A stretch of DNA of 64,000 nt from Climacteris rufus (lineage: Eukaryota > Chordata > Aves > Passeriformes > Climacteridae). The stretch spans positions 2,401,339-2,465,338 of the forward strand of contig VZRZ01000996.1 of NCBI GenBank assembly GCA_013398175.1. Direction: 5' to 3'. The position numbers were made by a program, and so were the translations under genes. The notes below the pieces were generated by a model. It was not told where the DNA came from. It was given only the letters and a program-made list of their open reading frames with translations, and searched no databases. Positions 24,595 to 36,900 of this stretch are shown one piece after another (position 1 is the first letter of the stretch; the number at the start of each line of letters is the position of its first letter).

Positions 24595-27151
24595 CCCGAA
24601 CCCAATGACCTCTCAAATTAATTCTGACTTTGCGTAGATCAAATGTTACTATTTCCAAGCTTATTTGGGTGATTGATATTGAACAGCTTGGCCAACAAAT
24701 TTAATAAGATTTATTCTTGGCACATATTCAAAGGTTTCTTCAGTGATCATGAACTTGTGATTTCAGTAGAACAAATGGTCACTGCAGTTCCACTGTGCTG
24801 CCCTACTTCTTGGATTAGACCATTTAACCATTCTTAATCTTTTTTTCCGTGTATCTGAAATATTTTCATTTAGTTGAAAAATATGTGTTGTTATGTAAAA
24901 GAAACATGTCTGCCACTCTGCTAGAACTTACTTTTCAAAAGATTTGTGCAACTACAACTTACATTTGCAGAAAAGTGAACAGTAAGAAAATGAAGATGCC
25001 TGGAAATGCAACTGTGGGAAAAGGCTTCTACATGTCACTGAAATGTCTATAAATAAGTTTTCTCACTGCTTACCCTAGTCGTTTAGCAATCCAGACTGCA
25101 GGTAACATTTTATGTCCTTGTAAACTATACCATTTCCATTGGCTTCACAGGGGATGTGACACTAAACCCAATGCTAAATTTTGCATTTTTGTGTTTAGAA
25201 TTTACAGACAGGAGAACAGACAGCTATTTGTAGTAGTACTCTAGTCATTTTTAACAACAGTGTGCAGAAAAGTTAAGCCATCCATATTCATCAGCAAGGG
25301 GAAATGCCTCATAAACTCAAAATGCTACACTAAGGACTCTTTCAGTTTTACTTCTCTCTTTATTTCCTTAAAGAATGCTTTGTTTCCCCTGCTGTCTTGT
25401 TACCATTCAACTCTGAGAAATACAACCTGCAAGCTTTACCACCCCCAGATACACTTACAGCCAAACATTGCTTCTTCTTCACTTTTTAAGACAAACATAC
25501 TCTTACTGCTTCCCCTTGCTGCTCGGAAGACCCTATAGAAGAGGCCAGGATACTTTGCAGATATTTGACGGCCGGCACAGAAGCAGCACTGTTTTTTCAG
25601 AGGATAACATACAAAAGGCTGAAATGTGCTTGACACTGGAACACCTGGCAGGATGGGGCCCCACCACCAGTTCCAAGGGCTCCCTTGGAGTAGGGTCTCC
25701 TGGGGCCAGAGACCCCAGAACTCTCCTGAGCACTCTTCTGACCAGCTGTGAGGTGACCAGTTGGCAGTAGGGAAGGACAGCAATTCCAAAGGTTCTTTGA
25801 TGCTGCAGCCGGTAGCAGTTTCTGCTGGGAAGGGGTGAGACAGACAGGACTGACAGCCACCAGGCTGTGTACAGGCAGTCTGGGTCACCAGGGTTAGGCT
25901 CACAACTAACTAATGAGCTTCGTCCCCCACTTAAAAATATCCTGGTTTTCTGCTCTTTACTTTCCATGATCACACAATCTTCTAGTTTTGTGAAACAAGG
26001 ACTTCACACCTTTTTGTTTAGCTCAGCAAGCAAGAACAGCAGCCAGTCTATCAGTCACATTCATCAAAACCATTCCCTTGGTTTTTATGCTTCTTGAGGT
26101 ATTTCAGGTTTGCATGTAGCAATTACCATTCATACAAAGATGCCATTTTCAAACCCAACAACTGAGTATCTCACATGTCCATTTCATTATCAGCCTTAGA
26201 AATGCTTTGAAGTATAAAGGCTAAATATAGAAACAATAAACATTAAACCCAACTGTGGGTGACCTCTCCATGAACTGTGAGCAAAGCCTGCCTATTGTCA
26301 ATCCAGGTTCAGGTCATGAGCTACCCACCAGCAGCAAGGTGTGCATTCCAAGCCACAAGTTACAACCAAAAGGTACCCAAAAGTCAGTATTTAGCCAACA
26401 TAGACCACCAGAGTTTGTAAAGCCATACTTTTATTCAAAAGATGGTATTTCTACTCTATGATGTCTTGCAGCTAAAACGTTATCATAAGGACTTCCTTGT
26501 CCGAAGTCAACAATATCTAAAAAATTGACTCTGAAGACAGGCAAGGGGCAAGGCTGCATAAGTAGTGGAATTTAAAAAGCAACAGTACAAGCTTGGTCAT
26601 ATGGCTTTTGACACAACAATGATCTTCTGAGATTTTGCTCTTGAAAAGACTATCCAAAAACTTTTTTGTCTTAAGTTTCATAACTAAAAGACATTTTTCT
26701 ATCAGTGCTGTAGAGACAGTTGGGTGGGATCTACTTGTTCAGGACAAGTAAATCATTCCATGTGATTGCATCACTGATGTAAGTGTTAATGTGCTATTTT
26801 CCAATTTGCCTCCAGGTTTTCCATAACCACCTCTCCAAATGACAGGAGGAGCAAGAATGATAAGCACCTGACATTGCTGGAAACCCCCATACATATCAGA
26901 TCACACAGGGCACATACCACTTAACAGTGTAAATACAGCCGTTACCCAGGGTTACACAGCTTTAGAGAAGTAATTAAGTATATGTGATAGCTAGCAGTAA
27001 ATACTGCCTTGTAAATGATGCCTGTTACATGTAAAACTGGATATGCACAGGATTTTTTCTTCCTTTCAAACTAAGCAGAGGGCTTTTTCTTCATTTAAAT
27101 AGTTATTAAAATAATACTTAGAGCTGACACTTTCCATGATCTACTTCTAAA
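24595..27151. other. Unique sequence, GC-richer patch at 25530-25900
   Basis: No gene or repeat family is recognised. The patch at 25530-25900 is GC-richer and holds overlapping stop-poor frames of 155 and 146 codons on the minus strand, in different frames, neither with a domain. A decayed repeat is an alternative, but I cannot name one. Confidence 0.5.
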
Positions 27152-27341
27152 GAATCATAAAACGGTTTGGGTTGGAAAGGACCTAAAGACCATCTAGTTC
27201 CAACTTCCTTGCCATGGGTAGGGACACCTTCCACTACACCAGGTTGTTCAAAGCCCTCCAACCTGAACATGTCCAGAGATGGGGTACCACCACTTCTTTG
27301 AGCAACCTGTTCCAATGTCTCACTACCCTCATAGTGAATAG
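27152..27341 (-). mobile_element. CR1 LINE 3' end, reverse orientation
   Basis: Read on the minus strand this is a CR1 3' terminus. On the plus strand it begins agaatcataaaacggtttgg, continues through gttggaaaggacctaaagac and then gggacaccttccactacacc, and ends near ctaccctcatagtgaata. It is short (about 190 bp), truncated at its 5' side and fairly well preserved, so younger than the copy at 28380-28800. It carries no intact ORF2. Confidence 0.95.
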
Positions 27342-28379
27342 AACAGAGACACTAACAAAGAACTTAAATATGAGAATTGTTTCAGGGAAATACCTACTAA
27401 GTCTTTAACAGACTAGCTGATGCCTACCTTAATGAGATTCAGCAGCAGTGCATTTTCAAAAACTGTCCACAGTGATGTTTATAAAATGCATACCCATAAG
27501 GAACATTTAGTCATAGGTATTCAAAATTTTCTGCAGCAATCGAATACTAAGCATACATTTGCATCTGCAGTTCAGCTAGAGGTTCAAAAGGCAGACATAT
27601 ATTTCCCAAGTAAATGACACTTCTTTAGTAAATTGAGCATATAGTATTGGAGAAGATCTCATTGGATAGTACATTTTTAATAGGCTTACAAAATTTGACA
27701 CCAATTAATGTAATGAAATATTATCCTCATATCCCACTCAGTTGATGATATCCTTTAAGCAGAGGTATGATGCTAGTGATAATGAGCTTGAGAGACACAT
27801 TTTGTTGATTTTCCCAGAGAACACTGTCTGCGTAGGAACTAGATATTTGTTCTGTGCTGTTAAATGAAGGGGAAGTTATTTACTTTACTTAGGTTTCTCT
27901 GTCATTTATGATGGTCCAAAAGAAAAGACGTTGATATTTTCTGAGGCCTGGCTTAAACTTAAGAATTGTGTTGGGATTTGTTTTATAATTTGAGAGGATA
28001 GGTTGTGCACACCACTGATTAGCAGAGACTGTATCTACACTAATCTCTTTGCTGGCCCCCTCTGACAGGAGGAAGCACTGTCCAAGTTAAACACCAGTAG
28101 ATGATATATCTATAGGAATGATTCACAGATCCATAAATCCTATAAGCCACGAGTTTGCTTCTGGGGAAACTGGTGCACAGTGCAATACATTATGTCCTCT
28201 GTAGGGACACAGTAGAATGTTCACATTTGATCTCCGAGCAAAGAAATTTAGATATCAGCAATAGCCCTTCCACTGAAAAATTCACACCAGTACAGCCTAG
28301 AGTGAAGTCTTGTGTCCAGCCATGAGTTCCTAAGTACAATAAAGACACTGAGATACTGCAGCAAGGCCAGTGAAGAGCT
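27342..28379. other. Unique sequence between two CR1 copies
   Basis: AT-rich sequence with no recognisable gene or repeat. Confidence 0.55.
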
Positions 28380-28800
28380 GGTGCAATGGTCAGGACTAGA
28401 GGCCCCGGGTTGGGAGGATGTGTAGGGAGCTGGGCTTGTTCAGCCTGGAGATGGCCATGGGGCATTTACCGCCAGCTTCAGCTGCGTAATGGGAGAGTGT
28501 AGAGAGGACAGAACCAGGCTCTCCCCGGATGTGCTCTGCAGTAAGGCAGGGGACAAACAGCACTTGCTATAATATGAAAAATCTGTTTAGATATTAGGAA
28601 AATAATTTTGCCATGAGGGTGATCAAACACTGAAATGGGCCCAGAGAAGGTAAGGGATTTCTGATCCTGGAGATACAAAAACTTGACTGGATTAAGTCTT
28701 GAGCAACACAATCTAAGTGGCTCTGTTTTGAGATCGGAGTCTGGACCAGACGATCCCTGGAGGTCCCTTCCAACATAAATTATTCAGTGATTCAGTGAGA
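28380..28800 (+). mobile_element. Old, diverged CR1 LINE 3' fragment
   Basis: Landmarks of the CR1 ORF2 end and 3' UTR are readable in order: agggagctgggcttgttcag (28425-28444), gagggtgatcaaacactg (28615-28632), ctggagatacaaaaacttga (about 28667-28686) and gaccagacgatccctggagg then tcccttccaac (28744-28774), with a degenerate terminal repeat (attcagtgattcagtgag). Many substitutions and indels indicate an older insertion than the other CR1 copies here. The left edge is approximate. Confidence 0.88.
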
Positions 28801-29709
28801 GTGTGCCTAAGTTATACCAACAGAGCTGTGCCTCCTCTATTGATTGTCAGGAATTTTAACCGTTACATGAGAGTTTGGAATTAACTGGATATATAATTGG
28901 CACAAGAAATTAGATTTTCCCCTTTAAATTAGACTGTCATGGTAGGGAGGAACATAAGCAGGAACCGGTAGTGCTGTGCAGTATATTGTATAAAAACAAC
29001 TGCTGTTGTTGCTTTTTCCTTTCTGGGTAGAACTTTACCTTCCCAAGAATAACAAAATAATGTATTTTAAAGCAATGTAAAACCAGACCAGTAAGCACTC
29101 CTTTTTTCTTTCATTTTATGCCACACAGCTCTGCCTTCTTCTGTACATTATTTTGTTTTGGATGACATGGACGTAACAGCTGTTGTCACTGCTCCATTCC
29201 CTCAAGCTGCTGTATCTTCTCTTTGCCTTTTCCTTCACTGCCCTGGTTCTTGCCTCCCCCCCGCCGCCTTTTCAACTCTTTTGCAAATGACAATAGCTGC
29301 CTTCAGCTGTGCCTGATCTACAGATGGCAGAAGAGCCAGAGGATAATCTGACTTCCTTCATGTCCAAGGAATTAAATTCATTTTCTATATGAGTAGCTGG
29401 AAATAATGGCAGTCACTATTTGAGACAAGATCACCAGGACCTGTCCAAATGCAAAGCCATGCCATAGGAGGGGGCTGGGACTTGGGCTCAGACTCAGGCT
29501 CAGACTTGGAATCAGGTCATAAATGGGGAACCAGGAACTTTTTGGCAAAATGGCTGTTTTGAGAGGCAAAAAAGCATTTGTGACAGTCAAATACTTGGAA
29601 TTCAGTAGAAAGACAGTTCTACAAACTGTTTGCAAAGAAACTGGTGCCATTTATTTTCCTTACACTCCTCAAAACAGACTTTGCATGTATTCCTTGTTAA
29701 TATGCTGAA
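28801..29709. other. Unique sequence, nothing recognised
   Basis: No gene or known repeat. A small repeated string (gggctcagact, aggctcagact) lies near 29485-29507. Confidence 0.55.
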
Positions 29710-29900
29710 TTGCCACATCCGTTTCGTCTCCCAGTGGAAATAGCTCGACAAGCCCATAGATGTTAGCTAAAACCCTGCATTAGCATGGCGACAGAACAAG
29801 TAATGAAGACAGCAAGCGTGTTTGACCTCTGAGACAAACCCCTCCTGCAGCCAAAGATAAAATTAGCAAAACATCACTGTTTAATATTTAGCAGGTGTAA
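29710..29900. promoter_or_regulatory. CpG-retaining block, candidate conserved element
   Basis: Five CpGs lie within about 100 bp (atccgtttcgtctc, gctcgaca, atggcgacag, gcaagcgtg; roughly 29718-29818) inside CpG-poor, AT-rich DNA. No open frame or repeat explains it. A regulatory role is inferred from composition only. Confidence 0.25.
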
Positions 29901-32900
29901 ATGGGGTAAATCTGAACCTTGGTGTCATAAATCTGTCCTCTGAGTATTCTCTACACAATTCTAAGCTTCAGCACTACTGTGGTTCTTAGAAAACTACATT
30001 AAGTTCAATGCAAAATTCAAAGTACTTAGGCATATACTGGAATTAAAAGTTTTAGGTTTTTTTTTTTTTCTTATGAAACCGGTAACTACAGCATTGCACT
30101 AAGACTGAAAAGGCAGTCTTTTTAAAGTACAGAAAAAAACCAAAAAATATAACTAAAATATGAAAAGTCAGCTGTTAGGAATGCTTGAGTTACCTCTGAT
30201 ATCACAGTGAAATCACTTATTATTGGTATGATCTACCTGTAATTCTAACTAAAGCAAGGTTCATGTGTGTGTGCTTTCACCTGTGTATATAAGCACATAC
30301 AGAATAAACCTATGCAGCTTCATTTTTTAACCTATCTCTGTTAAGTGAAACCAAGATAAATGTTGTATGTCTTAACGGACTCTCTCACTAATCTTAATCA
30401 ATGAGCTAATCTGAGATCTACTTTTAAAATTTCAGATAATTAAATAATGCATACAAGGAAAAAGATTCTGAGCAGTAAAGGGATATGATTTGTGTGCAAT
30501 ATCTTTGAAGAATAAATTCAAATCAGCTTCCATTGCACTGTATTTTGCAGCGGTTGTTACAGAACTCAGGTAAGAGACCGAGTATTAGAAAAGTTTGGAT
30601 TCACCAGAATTGGAAAAAAAACCAAAAAAACAAAGTACCATCTTTGGCTAATGTAAAGCCGTGTGGTTAATAAGTGATAGAAAGCTTTGGCTACTCACCT
30701 GAGACACTAAGTTAATATTGGCAACTTTCAAGCTATTGCAACACAGATTAAACATGTTAGCTGGAGCTGTCAGTACTGGGCAGGCTGGTGGGAACACTCC
30801 CTTTTCTTGGAATTGCAAGGGTGGAATAGGACAGTTGTAGGAACTGCAGCACCTCAGCTAGACACAGGACACTCCTAAACTGCACTGTCACATGGAGGTA
30901 AATGAGCAGGGTTTAAATTTGGAAAGCTTTCAAAGCAAACTCAGAGTGGCAAATAAATCTGAAGCAAAATTTAATTTCCAGAACAAAAAATTCACCTCTA
31001 GAAAACTCAGCAAGTGAAAGATACTTGCGTTTACAAAACGCACCCTGTGTGCAAGCACACATGCACGTGTGTGGTTCCTGTGGCTATGGTACAGGAGGCC
31101 ATTGAATTATCAAACCAGTAATTTTGCCATTAGTTTTGCAGTTTGCTTCTTGCATGCGTATTCTGTGGTCAAATCCATTAGTAAGTTATAGTGATAAACA
31201 CCTGGAGTCTATCAAAAACAAAGAGAGTCTTATTCTATACGTACAACCAGCCAGGCAAACATAACGAGCAAAGACTAACTGCATAATATAGAATTCAAAC
31301 AGGAATATGTTTTTTATGATGTGCCAGTATAAGAGAGATCAAAGACTAAAGCCAAATAAATAGCAACTGGGTACCAGCAAAGGAAACATATTTAGAATTT
31401 TAAGTAATCAGAAACAAACCCAGTGTATGCCAACACCCTCTGATTTTAAATGTAACATTTTGCTCCTTTTCGTAAAATGTTCAAGGGCTGGCAGATTTTA
31501 ATTTGGTTTTCAATCTACTGTTTTTATGACTGGGAGAGAAATTCCATTTCTCACAGACAATGGAATATGAAAAATCATCCCCTCACCCCATCATCTACTT
31601 CCTTCTAGTATTTTTTGGGAGTTGCCCCACCACCACCCTCCCCACTGCTGTCTGATTGAATTTTCCATGGCTGCTTTGTGGAATTTGCCAGCTTACATTA
31701 AGCATTTATTGAGCTGGACTCCTTATCTGGAACATCGCCTGGCAAACTGCAACACTCTGTCTGGCACCTGGGGATTGGCAGAGCAAATTTTTCCAGGTGG
31801 TACAAACAGACACCCAGAATTACAGGCCAACACTATTTTGTGAGACAGTTTCATCTGAAGGGAAAAGCCCAAATGACTAATGTTCAGTGTCCTGTTTACT
31901 ACCTGCAATGTATCTACCTAAACAGTTCTGAATGACTACTAGTACTAAAAAAAGACACTTGCAGGATGGGGAGGATGGTGGAGAGGTTGGAGAAAAGAAT
32001 AGGGAGAAGATACAAGGGTGGCGGTGAATTGACAGGCTGAGCCTGGGGGCAAAGAGTTACATCTGTGCTTGATTTTTCAGGAATTTACATTAGTGAAACT
32101 TTAACTCTTCAGATGATAAGTAAGATTACACTTATAGAACAAGTTTATGCAAATAAAGCTTAGTCTACAGAGTGTGTGAGTCCAGACACAGTGGATTTGG
32201 CAGATTTCACTGAGCCTGGTGGCTGGGTTTAATAAGTGCATTTACATAAAGGATTAGGACATCTGGAAAAGTAGCATGGTAGTTTACTGGGATATAAATA
32301 ACTTTAATTGAGAGGTCATAGTATGCAAAACACTCCATACAAGTAAAACAAAATGATGGAAAATAATGGGGCAGAGACTTGCATCTTGTCCTTACATCAA
32401 GCTAAGCTTTAAGTACTAGCTGGTCCATGCCTTTCTAAGGGCCACTCCTGATTTTATTCCCCATTACAGAACCCCACTTCATGGTGGATATGACCATAAA
32501 AAGTGCCTTTTTCTTAAAAATCCTAAACCAAAATCAGCGGTTCACAGAAACTAGCATCAGGAGATATCCAGAATTCAAAGGATCTGTAGGAAATTACTTA
32601 AAAACTGTGGTCTAAATAAGCAGTGTGCTAGATAACTCAGTTTCACCCAAAAGCCCAATAACATGCTCCCATAGCAACAAAATACATCTCTTTTCAGCAG
32701 CAGAAGTAACACTAGAAAGCGTGTTTACAACTAATTCAAACTTGTTTTAAAAGTTCTGTGATACGTACTAGAATTTTGGCTTTGCAAACTAACATACTAG
32801 TGAACTGGTAAGAATGAGTTAAAAAGCACTTTGCAAGAACTATACTGTACCCCTGAATTAATATATAGCTTGGTAAGCAATTTTAATACATTTTCATTAT

Positions 32901-33902
32901 TCTTAAAAGCATAAAATGACTGTCAGCTTATCCAACAGTTCAGCAGAGTACAGGCAGAACTTTTGCAAAGTATAATAGTGTCATTATGTTTATATTTCAA
33001 GCTCTTTTCCATAAATATTCCTTAAAACAATTGATATGTTGCTTATACAGAGCTAAAAATATCTTACTTTGAGTTTTTTTCTTTCTCCAATATTTTTATA
33101 AGCTTTGCTTAGTTCTGTCCCTTTTCCAAGCTATTGACTACACGCAAACAAAAGGTTTGTCCCTGTGCATACTCATTGAGACATAGCACAGTACACACAC
33201 CACATTGAGATGTACAGGGGAACAACAGTGGTAAACTCATCTGCAGTAATGTACTACTTTTCTGGCTGGGCAAAAGCCCTCTGCAAAGAGACTTGGCTGG
33301 AGATTTGTTTAGAATCACTGCAAAATACACTGAAGAAATACGCGTTCACAAAGCAAATTATTTCTACTACCTGACCTCAAAATGGTCATTTTTTTGCTCC
33401 CGTGCAATGCAATTATATCATTGCTATATTCAGAAAAAGTGGGAATCTGGTTGAAATATGGAGCAGGAGCAGCTGGTCTTGTGTAGTCAGAGGGAATGTT
33501 GTTACTGTGCATATTGACCTTATCCAAGCAATTCAATACATAAAATGAAAAGCCAAGACCCATAAGCATGAGGTATGAACATATCAGCAGCCATGTTCAA
33601 AAGGGATTAGGTTATGGAAGGGCCAGTTCAGCTGTATGCTGCTGCTGGCATCTGTTAAGAGCACGGGAAAACACTCCTCATGTGTTGGTCAGTGAGCCAG
33701 ATGTATCACTTCATTCATCCTTGCAGTTGGATGCTGATAACATCTAAAAGCAAACAAAAGTGATGATTTGGAGTGGCTGCTAGTAGGCACGCAGTTCTCT
33801 TTCCACTTATCATGCTCTGCTTTGGTTGGATGTTTCCCAACAGACAAGATCATAACTTGCCTTAGAAAAGTGGCCATGTTCACTAAGAATTACAAATTGT
33901 GA
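29901..33902. other. Unique AT-rich sequence, nothing recognised
   Basis: I see no gene, RNA gene or repeat family. Minor low-complexity features include a T run at about 30056-30069. Confidence 0.55.
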
Positions 33903-33938
33903 TCACAGTCCAAATGTAGTTCACAGTCCAAATGTAGA
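33903..33938. repeat. Two tandem copies of an 18-bp unit
   Basis: The unit tcacagtccaaatgtag plus one base occurs at 33903-33920 and again at 33921-33938, identical over 17 bp. This is a recent-looking small tandem duplication. Confidence 0.93.
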
Positions 33939-36900
33939 TGCGGATACAACACCCCAAGAAATACAGCCTAGCTTGGTTCTCTTTGCGGACATCTCACCTG
34001 AGGAAATACATGCCTAAGTAATTTCTTTTCCTCCAGGGTTTATGATATACAAATGCCAGCAACTTTCAGCTATTCCATTCTGTATGTGTCTGGACTAGTC
34101 CGTTCCAGCCAATCCCTGGCACAACAGTCTGAGGGGAGAGAGCTTCTGGCCTCTGCTGCTCCTCTTTGGCATTCAAACCATGACCCACTCTTGAGTCAGA
34201 TAGCTTTGTAAACTCAGAGTTCCATTCAATGGTCTTTGAGCAACATTATAAAAATTATCTGCAATTTACTGTAAACCTCTCCATCAAATTCCAATTATTG
34301 TCAACCTATTATATGTATTTTTAGTCCTTACTGCAGAATACTTACTCTAAAAGAATTGTTTAAATAAACTGCACACAAACTACACAGTAGGTTACAGGGC
34401 AAGTTGCCCCAGGACAGCTATAGATATGAGCTGGAGAGGGTTTGTTGCATGAGGCTGGGTATCTCACAGCACTGTGAGCAATTTTGGTTAGGGCTGCCTG
34501 CTGTACAAACTTTCTCTTTTCCGTATCTCATGCTATTTGTTCCTGAGGACACTTGGTGAAAACTGTCCCATTTCCCTTGAAGCGATGATACAGTATTTTT
34601 CTAACACAGTATAAAATGTAGAGAAAAGCAGCTTATTATTCCCTGTCTCTGACCAAGTTAATTTGATATCAGCATTAGAATCCTGTTAAGTAATCTCTGT
34701 CAAATCTTATTAGCTCCTTTGCTCTCTTCCAGAGTATCTGCTGAATGATACAAAGCTTGTAGAAAAGCTAATCCTTATATACCTTATGAGTGCAGCCGAA
34801 ATATTTTGTTTGTCAAAGTAAAAGAGACCTTCAGGCTTCCCAGCATCCACACCACAGGTAGGGCTTACCGTTCTCTCATGGTACCCTCAGCAGGAACCAA
34901 GAACAGCAAACTGGAGACACTAACCACTGCTGCAACCATAATTTTCACAGTTGTTCATAACCTGGGTTGAGAATTGAAATGCTAAAATATACCAAAATCC
35001 AAAGCTATAGTTCCCACAACAGCTATAACTCAGTTACGATATTTGGACATACATTGTGGAGCACAGACACAGTAATGCAAAACACTAAAGCTACCTCTGG
35101 TTATGGTTGGCTGGGGGAACCATAACTCTGAGTTTCCTGACTTTTGTATTAAGATCTCAACCATAAATATTGCTTTAATGTAACTTTGTTCAGTGGGTTT
35201 ACATTGGCATTGGGAGATGCTCATATGGAAACAGTAGAGAATTAGTGTGGTATGCTTATTAGATGAGTAATGCCTTTAGAATAATGGCTGGTGTGAAACC
35301 ATGGCCCCTGTGAAGTCAACAGAGACAGTGTTTTAACTCAAAAACATCTTACTCAGGAAAGAAGGCAGCAAATGTCCAAGTGGTTTTGATCTTTATTAAA
35401 GAGAAAAGCATTTCAGATCAGTTCCCTCTCTCTAAATCAGGTCTCTAAAGGAATAATCAGTTTATTCTAAAGAGGGATCTGAACCTCACCTAGCAAATGG
35501 TTGGGGAGCACATTGCCTCCACAAAAAAAAGTAGAGGTTATTTGTTTTGCTTTGTTTTCCTTTGCTGTTTTCCACACTAAATACGCAAAACTATTTTTTC
35601 AGTTATTTGCTAATGAAAAGTATTTCTTAGTTATTCTGACTTTTCCCTGTTAATCAGTTAATGACAGTAAAGTTGATGATCTCAGAGAGTATCCAGTAAC
35701 TGAAAAAGGGTCACCACCGATAAACTTCCAGCAGAAAAGATTCAGCCAATCTATGTAATTCAGTTGTTAATTTTTGTATGCCTATTTTGAAGTAGGAAGT
35801 GCAACGCCATTGTTTTGCCTGGTAGGATGCTAGAGAAAATTTTTGCTAGAGGATTGTTTTTTTAGCTTTCAAGATTTACTTGAACAAAACAGCCTACTTC
35901 ATTATTTAAAAAAAAAAATGTAAAGAGAGGCATGGGCTGGTCAAAAGAGGAAAAAAAATTGTATCTTGCAGTGTGTGACCAGCAGGAGGAATGCTGTATT
36001 TGTATCAATCTGCCTTGGATTTTCAGCTGGGAAAGACATTGTGCAATCTGATTGCAGATGGTAGAGCTGAAAATAGGTGCTTTACAAGTTTGATTTAGAG
36101 CCAGCATTTTGTTGTTTAGTTGTCTCACATCTTTGCACTGCATTATGTTGTGCAATCACATGTGTCACTGAAATCAGCCTTACTGTTACAGTATTTTCTG
36201 AAACAGGATTCTTGATGCAGTGGGCAAGAACTTGGTGTGTTTACTGCTCTTGGAAAGACTTCCTCCACTGGAAGCTACCCATTGAGGAAAATTTCAGCTA
36301 GCTTATCTTTATGGGAAGGGCCAGTGGTACTACTTGAAGAAATCTTTGCTCAAAGACTCTCTGGGGAAGAAATCTAGATTCCTTGGCAAAGGGTGGTGCA
36401 GAGAGTGAGTCTGTGGAGAGAAAGAGAGGGTGGTCTCTGCAGAGTGGTTGTGAGCCATGCAAATAGAGTGCCACTGGCTTGCCTTGCAAAATGAAAATGT
36501 TATACCTCCCTGCCAAAACATGTCATGCGGCAGCACAGTATTTTTAGCTGCAAAGGCAGCTACAAATTCATTTCTTTCTCCCTTTGGTGAAGCAAGGCTC
36601 TTAGATTGCTCTGCCATGAGCATGAAATGGTGTGTGTTGGTAAAGACTTAAGTCAAATACTCAGTGACTAAATCTCAGACTTAGTGCATAATAGCCCTAT
36701 TTAAAGATGAAGGCTTTTATTCACAAATCTCAAATCTACCCATTTCCTTGCTAGTCAGGCAATAACTCCATTACAATTCTTCATCTGAGCGAGATAAAGG
36801 AAAGGGAAGAAAAAGAACAGAAGACAAAGATTGCTGCATGTCAATGTGCGGTAATCTTCTTCCATGAGACTCTTTCCACGGTGTTGCATTTGCCTCTTTC

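Noticed and set aside
25436..25973. Overlapping 155- and 146-codon minus-strand frames
   Set aside because: They occupy different frames of the same DNA, cannot both be real, and neither shows a domain or codon bias. The region is simply stop-poor.
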